Source: AWTP1-13 sp963840445 (GTDB taxonomy: Bacteria > Pseudomonadota > Alphaproteobacteria > Rhizobiales > Hyphomicrobiaceae). From it: a DNA stretch of 64,000 bases. The position numbers and the translations under genes were made by a program. Under the pieces are notes generated by a model, which had not been told where the DNA came from, ran no database searches, and saw only the letters and a list, made by a program, of their open reading frames with translations. Positions within the stretch are counted from its first letter, which is position 1; each line of letters begins with the position of its first letter. Location of the stretch: the NCBI GenBank assembly GCA_963840445.1, contig CAWIZC010000018.1:248001-312000 (forward strand). The letters run 5' to 3'. Of the stretch, positions 1 to 8,532 are shown piece after piece.

Positions 1-2
1 CC

Positions 3-596
3 ACGTCGGCGCCGCGTTTCACGGCGCTTGCCAAGCAGCGCGTCGAGGGCAACAACGGCCCGATCTACCCTGCCGCCCGCTTTGCCGAGCTGCAGCAAAA
101 GGTCTACCCCGATCTGCGTACCTACGTGGTCGACCGTCCCGTCGAGGAGACCTTCGAACTCGTAGAGGACACGGTGGCGCGCCTCAAATGGAAGGTGGTG
201 ACCACGGAGGCGCCCGTTGGCAAAACCGCCAAGGGTGGAATCCTGGAAGCAACCGATCAGACCTCCATCATGGGCTTCACGGACGACATCGTCATACGCG
301 TGGAGGGCAATCTCAATCGGTCACGCATCGATGTGCGGTCTGCCTCGCGATATGGCTCGATCGATCTGGGGCAGAATGCCACGCGGGTACGCCGCTTCCT
401 CGCCGAGCTGAAGGCACGCTCCGAGTCGACGTCTCCCCAGGTCGCCGGCCGCCGCGGACTACGCTCGACGCGCGTCGGTGCCATGGCTAAACGGGCGAAA
501 GACAAGCTTCCCGAGAAAGCGGCGTCTCGGAACGAACGAGACCGCGCTCAATCAAGTGCTCAACGTGGGCGAGCACAGAAAGAGACGCAGCGTTGA
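3..596 (+). CDS. DUF1499 family protein, 5' truncated by the window edge
   Basis: The frame is open from base 3, so the true start lies before the window. The first GTG inside it, at 126, is probably not the start because homology-like sequence continues upstream (QRVEGNNGPIYPAARFAELQ). The core up to about codon 138 has the DUF1499 pattern: a VEDTVARLKWKVV helix, EATDQTSIMGFTDDIVIRV, then IDVRSASRYGSIDLGQNATRVRRFL. The family is common in proteobacteria and has no established function. The last 60 residues are a basic, low-complexity tail rich in Arg, Lys and Ser that is not part of the family core. This tail overlaps the end of the convergent hydrolase gene by about 110 bp, so it may be an artefact of a lost stop. 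Confidence 0.8.
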   Translation, partial: TSAPRFTALAKQRVEGNNGPIYPAARFAELQQKVYPDLRTYVVDRPVEETFELVEDTVARLKWKVVTTEAPVGKTAKGGILEATDQTSIMGFTDDIVIRVEGNLNRSRIDVRSASRYGSIDLGQNATRVRRFLAELKARSESTSPQVAGRRGLRSTRVGAMAKRAKDKLPEKAASRNERDRAQSSAQRGRAQKETQR

Positions 597-1398
597 CGAG
601 CCTCGCATCGAGGCCTCGGTAGATTACCGGCACGATGCCGCGCACCGTCGCGTTGCCGTCGCGGATGCAATCCAGGATGGCGTTCTCGCGCATGCGCCGG
701 TGCAGCAGAAAGGCCTTGACCAGCCGCTGCGGATCCTCGAACTGGCCGCCGTGACCCGGAAAATACACGCTGTCGCTGCGGCCGGTCAGCTTCTCCAGCG
801 AGCGGATGTAGTCGCCCATGTTGCCCTCCGGGGGCGCGACGACGCTGGTGTTCCAGCTCATCACGTGGTCGCCGGAGAACAGGACGCCTGTCCCCGCCAG
901 CGCCAAGCACAGATGATCCGGCGCATGACCGGGCGTATGCAGCGCCTCGAATGCCCAGCCGTTACCCGCGAGCGTCTGGCCATCCGCCAGCGGCACGTCC
1001 GGCACGAAATCGTGCTCCACGAACTCGCTCCCCGACGTGCTGATCCGCCTGCCGCCGCTGTTCAGAGCATGGTGTCCGAAGCCCGCCGTCTTGGCGCGCG
1101 TAGCCGCGAGCAACGCCGGCAATCCGTCGACGTGATCGTGGTGGGTATGGGTGATCAGGATGTGCGTCAGCCGCCGCTTGCCGATCGTCGACAGGATCGC
1201 ATTGAGGTGCACCGGATCATGCGGGCCGGGGTCGATCAACGCGACGTCGTTGCCCGTGCCTACGATGTAGGTGTTGGTGCCCTTGAAGGTGAAGGGACTG
1301 GGGTTGTTGGCGACGATGCGCACCACGCCCGGCGCCAGCTCGCGCGGCTCGCCGTAGGCGAATTGCATGGTCGTCTTGAAGGGCAGCACTTCGGCCAT
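487..1398 (-). CDS. MBL-fold metallohydrolase (LACTB2/glyoxalase II-like)
   Basis: A zinc-dependent hydrolase of the metallo-beta-lactamase fold, about 303 residues. The metal motif HTHHDHVDG is at about residues 84-92, preceded by the usual strand ALIDPGPHD. Further ligand histidines are in HTPGHAPDH and FPGHGG, and the aspartate is in LFSGDHVMSW. A winged-helix-like C-terminal part (residues 220-300) is typical of LACTB2-type proteins. The start is placed at ATG 1398, since GAGG lies six bases upstream. ATG 1404 directly abuts that sequence. The substrate cannot be told from the sequence. It is convergent with, and overlaps, the DUF1499 gene. Confidence 0.85.
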   Translation of the reverse strand: MAEVLPFKTTMQFAYGEPRELAPGVVRIVANNPSPFTFKGTNTYIVGTGNDVALIDPGPHDPVHLNAILSTIGKRRLTHILITHTHHDHVDGLPALLAATRAKTAGFGHHALNSGGRRISTSGSEFVEHDFVPDVPLADGQTLAGNGWAFEALHTPGHAPDHLCLALAGTGVLFSGDHVMSWNTSVVAPPEGNMGDYIRSLEKLTGRSDSVYFPGHGGQFEDPQRLVKAFLLHRRMRENAILDCIRDGNATVRGIVPVIYRGLDARLVNAASLSVLAHVEHLIERGLVRSETPLSREACLSPV

Positions 1399-1531
1399 GA
1401 TCATCCTCGGCGCGCCCGTAGCGCGTGCTTGTTGTGTTCAAGCTTTGCTAGCAAGTCCGCGGGGTGAGGGGAAGCCCGCGCTCATGCCGTGATCGCGCGG
1501 CTGCCCCGCATCACAGCGGCGCGCAAAGTCG

Positions 1532-2170
1532 CTACACCTTGCCTTGCTTGACCCACTCTGCCCACGTCGGCCGTTCCATGGCGAAGCGATCCGAGGTCCT
1601 GGCGTACCACTTGGCCGCGTGCATGCTGCCGATCAGCTTCAGCTTCGGCGTATCGAATATCTGCTTCTCGGCGTCGAGCACGAACTCGTCGGCGACATGC
1701 GCCTCCAGGATGCGGCCGATGGCAATGGAGTGGTTGGGAGCGAGCGGCACGGATGCGTGCAACCGACACTCGAAGGCGACGGGGCTGGAGACAATGCGCG
1801 GCGGCTTGATTTTGACCGAAGGGGCCGTCGCCAATCCGACGATATCGAGCTCACTCACATCCGGCGGGGCATCGACGCAGGTGGCATTCATGGCTTCCGC
1901 CAGGTCCTCCGACACGAGGTTCACAACGAACTCGCCGGTTGCCTGAATGTTGTTGGCCGTATCCTTCAATCGGCCGTCCGGCGTCGGCAGCAGCCCCACC
2001 GCGACCACCGGCGGGTCGATGCCCATGATGTTGAAAAAGCTGTAGGGCGCGGCATTCGGCAGGCCACTCGCGGAAACGGTCGTGATCAATGCGATCGGCC
2101 TCGGCACCACGGTGCCCGTCAGGAACTCAAAGCACGCGGGTGCGCTGCGTTTTTCGAAATCGAACTGCAT
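1532..2170 (-). CDS. Flavin reductase-like (FMN-binding split barrel) protein
   Basis: 212 residues forming a flavin reductase-like domain. Visible motifs are GTVVPRPIALITTVSASGLPNAAPYSFFNIMG near the N terminus (the flavin phosphate-binding strand-turn region), FVVNLVSEDLAEAMN in the middle and HSIAIGRILEAHV toward the end. Members bind FMN and either reduce free flavin for a partner monooxygenase or act on unknown substrates. No monooxygenase is adjacent, so the partner is unknown. It lies 25 bp upstream of the serine hydrolase stop codon and on the same strand as the long - strand run. Confidence 0.85.
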   Translation of the reverse strand: MQFDFEKRSAPACFEFLTGTVVPRPIALITTVSASGLPNAAPYSFFNIMGIDPPVVAVGLLPTPDGRLKDTANNIQATGEFVVNLVSEDLAEAMNATCVDAPPDVSELDIVGLATAPSVKIKPPRIVSSPVAFECRLHASVPLAPNHSIAIGRILEAHVADEFVLDAEKQIFDTPKLKLIGSMHAAKWYARTSDRFAMERPTWAEWVKQGKV

Positions 2171-2195
2171 GACTGCGACCCTGCTGCCACGCGCT

Positions 2196-3404
2196 CTAAG
2201 TGAGCGCCTGATACACCATGTTGCGCATCATCTGGCGGTAGCGCAGGCGGATCAGGCCGGGAGCCGCCGCCATGAACACCACCGACAACTGCTCGCGCGG
2301 ATCGACCCAGAAGTAGGTGCCGTACACGCCGGACCAGTAGTAATCGCCGGCACTGCCCGCCATGGCGGCGATGCCGTCCTGCCGGCGCACGGCAAAGCCC
2401 AGGCCGAAGCCGTAGCCAGTCGCGGCCGGATCCATGGCGTCGGCGATCTTGCTGACGAACGACGCAGGTAGGTGGTCGGCCGTCATCAGCGCCACTGTCC
2501 CGCGGCCAAGGATGTCGGCGGACCCGAGGCGGCCGCCCGAGCGCAGCATCTCGCAGAAGCGCAGGTAGTCGCCGGCCGTCGAAACCGTGCCACCGCCGCC
2601 CGAGTGCCAGCGCTGCCCCCTGTCGGTAGCGTGATGAATGACCGGATTGGCACCTCCGCCGAGCGGGTCCTTCGCCAATGCCAGCGCGTAGCGGGGGCGC
2701 TTGGCCGCCGGCAGCGCGAAGCTCGTGTCGCTCATGCCGAGCGGCGACCACAGGCGCTGAGCGAGAAAATCCCCGAGCGATGTGCCGGTGACGGCCTCGA
2801 CGATGAAGCCCAGCACGTCGGTCGAGAAACCGTACTCCCAGTCGCTGCCCGGATCGAACAGCAGCGGCGCCTTGGCCAGCGCGGCGATCACGTCGTCCTT
2901 GTCCATGCGCTCGGCCGTGACGATCGAGGAGCCGGGATAAGCCTTGTGCGCAGGCGTGCTGCCGCGCTCGCTGTAGGTCAGACCCGATGTGTGGCGCAGC
3001 AGGTCCTGGACGGTCGGCGCCCGCTTGGGCGCGCGCCCCTCGACGCGGCCACCGTCCTGTGCGACCTTCAGCGCCGCCAGCGGCGGCAGATATTTCGCGA
3101 TCTGGTCACCCAGCAGCAGGCGCCCTTCCTCCACGAGCATCATGGCGGCCGTCGAGGTCATCGCCTTGGTCATCGAGGCGATGGAAAAGATGCCGTCCGC
3201 GCCAAGCGGCTCTCTGGCCGCGGCATCGCGATATCCCACGGCCTCCAGGTGAGCGAGCTTGCCGCCACGCATGATGCCGACCACCGCGCCGGGAATTTGC
3301 CCATCGCTCACCTCGCGACGCAGCGCCTCGCCGATCCGGCGCAGCCGCACGGAGGACAAGCCCACGCTCTCGGGGTCGGCGCGGGATAGAGCAGGGGCGG
3401 TCAT
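2196..3404 (-). CDS. Serine hydrolase, beta-lactamase/esterase family (class C-like)
   Basis: 402 residues of the beta-lactamase/transpeptidase-like fold. The nucleophile motif SxxK appears as SMTK in IFSIASMTKAMTSTAAMML (about residues 76-80). The second motif is YSE in HTSGLTYSERGS, which replaces the usual YxN, and a WHSGGGG segment stands where the third motif (KTG or HSG) is expected. No signal peptide is evident, so it is probably a cytoplasmic esterase or peptidase (EstB-like) and not a resistance enzyme. GAGG lies seven bases before the ATG. Confidence 0.85.
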   Translation of the reverse strand: MTAPALSRADPESVGLSSVRLRRIGEALRREVSDGQIPGAVVGIMRGGKLAHLEAVGYRDAAAREPLGADGIFSIASMTKAMTSTAAMMLVEEGRLLLGDQIAKYLPPLAALKVAQDGGRVEGRAPKRAPTVQDLLRHTSGLTYSERGSTPAHKAYPGSSIVTAERMDKDDVIAALAKAPLLFDPGSDWEYGFSTDVLGFIVEAVTGTSLGDFLAQRLWSPLGMSDTSFALPAAKRPRYALALAKDPLGGGANPVIHHATDRGQRWHSGGGGTVSTAGDYLRFCEMLRSGGRLGSADILGRGTVALMTADHLPASFVSKIADAMDPAATGYGFGLGFAVRRQDGIAAMAGSAGDYYWSGVYGTYFWVDPREQLSVVFMAAAPGLIRLRYRQMMRNMVYQALT

Positions 3405-3456
3405 GGTGTAACCTCGTGGACGTGCGCAACAGCGGCCAGCATAGTACTGGCCCGCC

Positions 3457-4185
3457 TCACGCGAAAAGGCGCCACCAGCGCTTGCCGAACGCCGGCAGCG
3501 CTGGCAGATCGCTGATGCTGGGCAGGATCAGGTCGGCCAGCGGCTCAAGCTGCTGCCGTGTGCCCGTGCCCGACAGCACGCCGACCGTCAGGCCAGCATG
3601 GGCGGCGCGGCCCATGGCGAGATCGTGCACGGCATCGCCGACCATGGCGATTTCAGCGGGCTGCAGACCGAGCGTCTTGCAGAACGCCAGCGCCATGCCG
3701 GCATCGGGCTTGGTGCCGTAGCCAGAGTTGTAGCCGACCGTGAAATCGAACAGATCGAGCACGCCGGTGCGCTTCAGCGAGGCCTTCAGCCCGCTAACCG
3801 AATCGTTGGTGGCGACGCCGATGCGCAGTCCGCGCCGCTTGAGCGTTGCAAGGGCGCGATCCGCGCCGGGGATCAGCACGGCATGCTTGGCACCGCCCTC
3901 GGTGAACAGGCGATCGAGACTGGCGGTCAGGCCGGCCGGTGCATGGGCTCCGAGATGGGCGGCGAACGCCGCGGCGATGTCGGCAATGCTGCCCACGGCC
4001 AACACCGAGTTGCCGGCCACTGCACCGGATTCAGGGTCCTGGCCGTGCGCGCGCAGCAACTCCGCCGCCAGCTGCGGGTCGCCCGAAGCGGCGAAGAGCG
4101 CCGCCTCTCGGTTCATCGGCACCCACGTGCGGGCGTAATCGACGATGGTGCCGTCCTTGTCGAACAGAATGCCGCGGATCTTCAC
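3457..4185 (-). CDS. HAD family hydrolase (phosphoglycolate phosphatase-like)
   Basis: A haloacid dehalogenase-superfamily phosphatase of about 242 residues. Motif I is FDKDGTIVDY at the N terminus, motif II is ATNDS, and motif IV is MVGDAVHDL with the metal-binding Asp residues. A helical cap of subclass I lies between motifs I and II. The start is taken as GTG 4185 (KIRGILFDKDGT), preceded by a GGGGGGA run. An upstream in-frame ATG at 4206 would add seven residues unlike the family. It follows moeB by a short gap and may be in the same transcript. The natural substrate is not determined. Confidence 0.85.
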   Translation of the reverse strand: MKIRGILFDKDGTIVDYARTWVPMNREAALFAASGDPQLAAELLRAHGQDPESGAVAGNSVLAVGSIADIAAAFAAHLGAHAPAGLTASLDRLFTEGGAKHAVLIPGADRALATLKRRGLRIGVATNDSVSGLKASLKRTGVLDLFDFTVGYNSGYGTKPDAGMALAFCKTLGLQPAEIAMVGDAVHDLAMGRAAHAGLTVGVLSGTGTRQQLEPLADLILPSISDLPALPAFGKRWWRLFA

Positions 4186-4221
4186 TGCTGCGTCCCCCCC
4201 AACCACGAACTTCCCGCGTTG

Positions 4222-5055
4222 TCAGGCAACGCAGACGGCGCCCTCGTTCTGACCCGCATGCATCGACAGATCGCGGATGCTGGGCGAGGTACCCGACAGC
4301 GGATTGGCCGGGTCCCAGGCAACCTTGATCTCGCTGAAGCGCGCTGCCCTCGCATCATAGATGAGCAACCGCCCCGCCAGCGACTCGCCCAGGCCCAGGA
4401 TCTCCTTCATCACCTCGGTCGCCTGCAGCGTGCCGATCACGCCGACGGTGGCGCCGAGCACACCGACCTCGGCGCAGTTCGCCACGGTGCCCGGTGGCGG
4501 CGCTTCCGGAAAAATGCAGCGATAGCTCGGATAGGGCTTGCCGTCGGCGCCGGTCTCGTGCGGCTTCAGGGTGGTGAGATATCCATCGAACGGGCCGACC
4601 GCGGCAAACACCAGCGGTTTCCTGGCGAGATAGCAGGCATCGCTGACGAGATAGCGCGTGGGGAAGTTGTCCGATCCGTCAGCGACGATGTCGTAGCGCT
4701 GGATGATATCGAGCGCGTTGCCTGCGTCCAGCCGCGTCTCGTACGTCTCGACGCGCACATGCGGGTTGAGCCGGGCAATCGCCTCTCGCGCGCTCTCGAC
4801 CTTCGGGGTGCCGACGTGCGACGTGTCGTGCGCGATCTGCCGCTGCAGGTTGTCGAGCGAGACCCGGTCGTCATCGACGATGCCGATGCTGCCGACGCCA
4901 ACCGCCGCCAGGTACATCAGCACCGGCGAGCCGAGCCCGCCCGCGCCGACCACCAGCACGCGCGCGGCTTTCAGCTTCTGCTGACCTTGGCCGCCCACCT
5001 CGCGCAGGACGAGATGGCGCTTGTAGCGCTGGATCTCTTCAGGTGTCAGGGTCAT
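4222..5055 (-). CDS. moeB: Molybdopterin-synthase adenylyltransferase MoeB (ThiF family)
   Basis: A 277-residue E1-like enzyme that adenylates the C terminus of the molybdopterin synthase small subunit (MoaD) or a related sulfur carrier. The ATP-binding loop is VLVVGAGGLGSPV (about residues 32-44), followed by the Arg finger region DNLQRQI. The catalytic-type Cys sits in ANCAEVGV. The zinc CxxC pair of the E. coli enzyme is absent: the first pair reads PSYRC with one Cys, and no C-terminal CxxC exists. This zinc-poor form occurs in many alphaproteobacterial MoeB/ThiF homologues, so function need not be lost. ThiF or HesA activity cannot be excluded. Confidence 0.85.
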   Translation of the reverse strand: MTLTPEEIQRYKRHLVLREVGGQGQQKLKAARVLVVGAGGLGSPVLMYLAAVGVGSIGIVDDDRVSLDNLQRQIAHDTSHVGTPKVESAREAIARLNPHVRVETYETRLDAGNALDIIQRYDIVADGSDNFPTRYLVSDACYLARKPLVFAAVGPFDGYLTTLKPHETGADGKPYPSYRCIFPEAPPPGTVANCAEVGVLGATVGVIGTLQATEVMKEILGLGESLAGRLLIYDARAARFSEIKVAWDPANPLSGTSPSIRDLSMHAGQNEGAVCVA

Positions 5056-5251
5056 GCGGGTTACGGTTGCCGGTTGCTTTGATCGGCCCAGCCTAGCGCA
5101 TATATGTGGCCGGCACGCCCATTTTTCATCCCGGCGCCACCATCATCCGCGCAAGCCCGGCCGTCGAGGACGATCGGCGGCCCACACACCTGCGCGGCCG
5201 GTCTCGGAGCTTCATGCGCTCATCGCGTGCGGGACGAGGCCGGAAGCGGTG

Positions 5252-5623
5252 TCAGTCGTCGCTCGGCGGCGAGGTGATGACCAGGAACACCAGGTCGGTG
5301 AGGCCGGAGTTGGCGATCGAGTGCTCGATGCCGGGCGGCAGGAAGATGACGTCGTGCTTGCGCACCACGCGCGTCTCGTTACCGATCTCCATCAGCCCCT
5401 CGCCGTCGAGCACGTGGTAGATCTGCTCCTGCACCTTGTGCTTGTGCTTGGCCACGTGGGCCATCGGCTGGTACATGGAGATGCGGTAGTCGAAGTGGCG
5501 CGCGCCGGCAGTCTCGGGGGTCACCAACGGCTTCGACAGCGCCCCGCCGAAGTGGTTCGGGTACTCCTTCCACGGCACCTCGACGATGTTGCGCACCACG
5601 GCTCCGTGCTTGTCCTTGCTCAT
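5252..5623 (-). CDS. Cupin-domain protein
   Basis: A 123-residue single-domain cupin. Motif 1 has the form KHKHKVQEQIYHVLDGEGLMEI (about residues 57-78) with metal-binding His, His and Glu residues. Motif 2 is FLPPGIEHSIANSG with the last His ligand. Such small cupins are dioxygenases, isomerases or binding modules, and nothing in the sequence fixes the role. It stands between the GST gene and moeB with about 75 and 195 bp on either side. A GAGGAG element lies upstream of the ATG. Confidence 0.8.
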   Translation of the reverse strand: MSKDKHGAVVRNIVEVPWKEYPNHFGGALSKPLVTPETAGARHFDYRISMYQPMAHVAKHKHKVQEQIYHVLDGEGLMEIGNETRVVRKHDVIFLPPGIEHSIANSGLTDLVFLVITSPPSDD

Positions 5624-5697
5624 TGATCAGGCGCTCCTCGTCAGTCTCGCTAGTGATACGTAGCCACAGGCCCGGCGTGCCGGCCCATGACACGCCG

Positions 5698-6312
5698 TCA
5701 CACCTTCACCTTCTCGTCCTCGACGATGCGGCGCACGGCCGGACGCTGCAGCATGCGGTCGCGGAAGGCGGTGAAGTTCTTCATCTCGCCCACCGGCAGC
5801 TCACGGCGAAAGCCCCAGAAGTAGAACGTGAAGGCATAGGGATCGAGCACCGAGTAGCTGTCGGACAGCCACTCGCGGCCGGCCAGCAGGCCGTCGATCT
5901 GTTGCAGGTAGCCGAGGAACGCCTTGCGGCCGGTCTCCTGGAGGTTGGGGAAGTGCGAGGGATCGCTCGCGTATCGCTCGGGCCGGCTGATGTGGGCGTG
6001 GGCCGGATGCACGGTGGAGGCGAAAAATCCGATCAGTGACAGGGCGCGCGTCTCGGCGAGCGGATCCTTGGGCCACAGGCCGAAGCGCTTGCCGAGGTAG
6101 GGCAGGATGGCCGTGTTTTCGGTAATTGCGTCGCCGCTGTCGAGGCGCAGCGCGGGAACGCGCCCCTGCGGATGGATCTTGAGATAGGCCGGCGTGCGCT
6201 GCTCGCCCTTGCCGAGGTCGATGCGTTGCGCCTCGTATGCCTCGCCGCTCTCCTCGAGCACGATGTGAGCGGCCAACGAGCACGCGCCTGGTGCGTAGTA
6301 GAGCGTGAGCAA
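5698..6312 (-). CDS. Glutathione S-transferase family protein
   Basis: About 204 residues. The thioredoxin-like N-terminal domain begins LTLYYAPGACSLAAHIVLEE. This is the beta-class form in which a Cys-Ser pair near residue 10 contacts glutathione. ENTAILPYLG at about residues 65-74 is the SNAIL-like glutathione-binding motif. The all-helical C-terminal domain follows. The start is set at TTG 6312 because AGGAGGAGG lies eight bases upstream. An upstream in-frame ATG at 6372 would add 20 residues not seen in the family. Specific substrate unknown. Confidence 0.85.
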   Translation of the reverse strand: MLTLYYAPGACSLAAHIVLEESGEAYEAQRIDLGKGEQRTPAYLKIHPQGRVPALRLDSGDAITENTAILPYLGKRFGLWPKDPLAETRALSLIGFFASTVHPAHAHISRPERYASDPSHFPNLQETGRKAFLGYLQQIDGLLAGREWLSDSYSVLDPYAFTFYFWGFRRELPVGEMKNFTAFRDRMLQRPAVRRIVEDEKVKV

Positions 6313-6419
6313 GACGTGTCCTCCTCCTGGTTTGCGGGATGAGCTTGCCGCAAGCAGGGTGGCCTTGTCCACGACCGGCGCAGCCTATGCCGGGTCGGGC
6401 CTTTTGGTCATGGGGTCTG

Positions 6420-6596
6420 CTAGATGGAGCCGCCGCGCCGATGCTGCACCCAGGCGAGCAGGGCCGCACCGCAGGCGCCGCCGACGCCCCACAAGATGCT
6501 GGGCTCGAGGCTCTCGCCGAGTACGAATTTCTGCAGGCAGAAGAAGAAGGCGCCGGCAAGCAGCCCATGTCCGGCGATTTTCGGAGCTGCGTTCAA
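6420..6596 (-). CDS. Small membrane protein, hypothetical (58 aa)
   Basis: A short frame beginning at TTG 6596, with GGAGGAG six bases upstream. It encodes NAAPKIAGHGLLAGAFFFCL, then a short hydrophilic loop (GESLEPS), then a second apolar stretch ILWGVGGACGAALLAWV and a basic end (QHRRGGSI). This predicts two transmembrane helices with a cytoplasmic basic tail. The family is not recognised. It lies just past the terminator-like hairpin of the MHS transporter gene, so it is either separately transcribed or expressed by read-through. Confidence rests on the strong ribosome binding site and hydrophobic pattern only. Confidence 0.5.
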   Translation of the reverse strand: MNAAPKIAGHGLLAGAFFFCLQKFVLGESLEPSILWGVGGACGAALLAWVQHRRGGSI

Positions 6597-6621
6597 CTCA
6601 AACTCCTCCGCCTGAAAGCCC

Positions 6622-6649
6622 GGAGGCCCTGCCGTTCGGCAGGGCCTCC
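6622..6649 (-). terminator. Perfect 12-bp stem hairpin after the MHS transporter gene
   Basis: GGAGGCCCTGCC and GGCAGGGCCTCC form a perfect 12-bp stem around the loop GTTC, 39 bp past the stop of the transporter gene. The downstream strand in the direction of transcription shows only a short T run, so it may be a weak intrinsic terminator or an RNA-stabilising hairpin. Confidence 0.65.
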
Positions 6650-6687
6650 ACGCGTGAACGTCTGTGCAGTGACACGGGAGGACCCGA

Positions 6688-8532
6688 TCAGTTGCGAACA
6701 TCCATGTTCTTCTCGCCGGGATCCCGGATGAACAGGAAGCCGATCACGCATGTCAGCAATGCGAAGCCGATCGGGTACCAGAGGCCGAAGTAGATGTCGC
6801 CCGTCGAGGCCACCATGGCGAACGAAGTCGCCGGCAGCAGACCGCCGAACCAGCCGTTGCCGATGTGGTAGGGCAGCGACATGGCCGTGTAGCGAATGCG
6901 CGTCGGGAAGAACTCGACAAGTGCCGCGGCGATCGGCCCGTACACGATGGTCACGTAAATCACCATCAGCGTCAGGATGGCTATGGCCCCGATCGCCCGA
7001 GGGTTCGTCCAAACTTCCAGCGGATTTGCGATCTTCAGGATGTTAGGATCCTTGGCAGTGGGGAAGCCCGCAGCTGCGGCTGCCGCCGTGACGTTGGCGG
7101 AAAAATCCTTGTCGACCGCCACGTCCTTGCCGTTGACCGCCACCTTGACGCCGGAGCCCGCAGCACCGTCCTTCAGCGTGTAGGGGACGGCAGCCGTGGC
7201 CAGCGCGCGCCGCGTCGTATCGCACGGCGCGGTGAACACGCGGATGCCGACCGGATCGAACACGGAGCCGCACACGGCGGGGTCCGCCGTGACCTCGACC
7301 TTCACAGTTTCGAGCGCCTTCTCCAGCTGCGGGTTGACGAGCTTCGTCAGCCCGTGGAACAGCGGGAAGTAGGTCGCCGCCGCGATCAGGCAGCCGGCAA
7401 GGATCACGTTGCGCCGGCCGATGCGATCGGACAACGCGCCGAACACCAAGAAGAACGGCGTGCCGATGATCAGTGACCAGGCAACAAGCGAGTTCGCCGT
7501 CAACAGATCCGCCTTCAGGATGCTGCCGAGGAAGAACAGCGCGTAGAACTGGCCAGTATACCAAACGACGGCTTGTCCGACGACCAAGCCGAGCAGCGCC
7601 AGGATGACGATGCGGCCGTTGGCGATGCGCGCCATGTTGGCGACGATCAGCAGGATGACCGCCGGGATGGCGAGGAGCGCCCAGAAGCCGAAACCGAGAT
7701 AGCCGGCAATGATGCCGGCGAGCCCAATTGCCACCAGCAACACCGCGAAGGCCGGATGCCATGCGCCGAATGCTTCGGAGAGCGGCGCCTTGGAAGCCGT
7801 GCCCTCTTCTTTGATCTTCTTGAAAGCAGGGCTCTCATTCAGCGTGAGACGGATGATCACCGACATCACGAGCAGGATGATCGAGAGCAGGAACGGGATG
7901 CGCCAGCCACCCTTGAGGCCCAGGAAGCCGAGGTCGTAGCCCTTGCCCCCTGTGTCTTGGAACGCTTCCTCTCCCATCCACAGACGCAGGCCGACGATCA
8001 CGAATAGCGAAAGCAGAAGGCCGAGCGTGGCCGTGGTCTGGATCCAGCTCGTGTAGAAGCCGCGCCGCCCAGCGGGAGCATGTTCGGCCACGTACACGGC
8101 CGCGCCGCCGTATTCGCCTCCAAGCGCAAGGCCCTGGGCCATGCGCAGCGCGATGAGCAGGACCGGTGCAGCCCAGCCTATGGTGTTGTAGTCGGGCAGA
8201 AGGCCGACCAGGAACGTGGACAAGCCCATAATCAGGATGGTGATCAGGAAGGTCGCCTTGCGACCGATCAAATCGCCCAGGCGGCCGAAGAAGAGGGCGC
8301 CGAACGGGCGCACCAGGAAGCCGGCAGCGAAGGCCAACAATGCGAAAATGGCCCGAGTGTTCACATCGAACGAGGAGAAGAACTTGGCGCCAATCACCGC
8401 CGCCAGTGACCCATACAAATAAAAGTCGTACCACTCGAAGATGGTGCCCGCAGACGAGGCCGTGATGACCTTGATCTCTTCGCCCGTCATGGACCGGCCA
8501 CGGGCGGGCCGCGCCTCTGCAATCGTCGCCAT
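6688..8532 (-). CDS. MFS transporter, metabolite:H+ symporter (MHS) family
   Basis: 614 residues, an inner-membrane secondary transporter. The MHS-type opening ASSAGTIFEWYDFYLYG (about residues 26-42) is followed by GRLGDLIGRK in loop 2-3, RMAQGLALGGEYGGA in helix 4 and a second-half repeat SDRIGRR. Members carry organic acids, osmolytes or small aromatic acids with protons. Between helices 10 and 11 (about residues 390-515) is a roughly 120-residue hydrophilic insertion with paired Cys residues. It is longer than in classical MHS proteins such as ProP or KgtP and is predicted to form an external domain. GGAGG precedes the ATG. The substrate is not inferable. Confidence 0.88.
   Translation of the reverse strand: MATIAEARPARGRSMTGEEIKVITASSAGTIFEWYDFYLYGSLAAVIGAKFFSSFDVNTRAIFALLAFAAGFLVRPFGALFFGRLGDLIGRKATFLITILIMGLSTFLVGLLPDYNTIGWAAPVLLIALRMAQGLALGGEYGGAAVYVAEHAPAGRRGFYTSWIQTTATLGLLLSLFVIVGLRLWMGEEAFQDTGGKGYDLGFLGLKGGWRIPFLLSIILLVMSVIIRLTLNESPAFKKIKEEGTASKAPLSEAFGAWHPAFAVLLVAIGLAGIIAGYLGFGFWALLAIPAVILLIVANMARIANGRIVILALLGLVVGQAVVWYTGQFYALFFLGSILKADLLTANSLVAWSLIIGTPFFLVFGALSDRIGRRNVILAGCLIAAATYFPLFHGLTKLVNPQLEKALETVKVEVTADPAVCGSVFDPVGIRVFTAPCDTTRRALATAAVPYTLKDGAAGSGVKVAVNGKDVAVDKDFSANVTAAAAAAGFPTAKDPNILKIANPLEVWTNPRAIGAIAILTLMVIYVTIVYGPIAAALVEFFPTRIRYTAMSLPYHIGNGWFGGLLPATSFAMVASTGDIYFGLWYPIGFALLTCVIGFLFIRDPGEKNMDVRN

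Noticed and set aside
478..1467. A 329-codon + strand frame over the first MBL-fold gene
   Set aside because: The - strand frame has the full metal-binding motif set; the + frame has none and is Arg/His-rich.
3457..4185. HAD hydrolase as a phosphonatase (PhnX) for the phosphonate operon
   Set aside because: The motifs and cap fit a phosphoglycolate phosphatase-like protein, and it is more than 40 kb from phnW; phosphonatase has a Schiff-base Lys in the cap that I cannot identify here.
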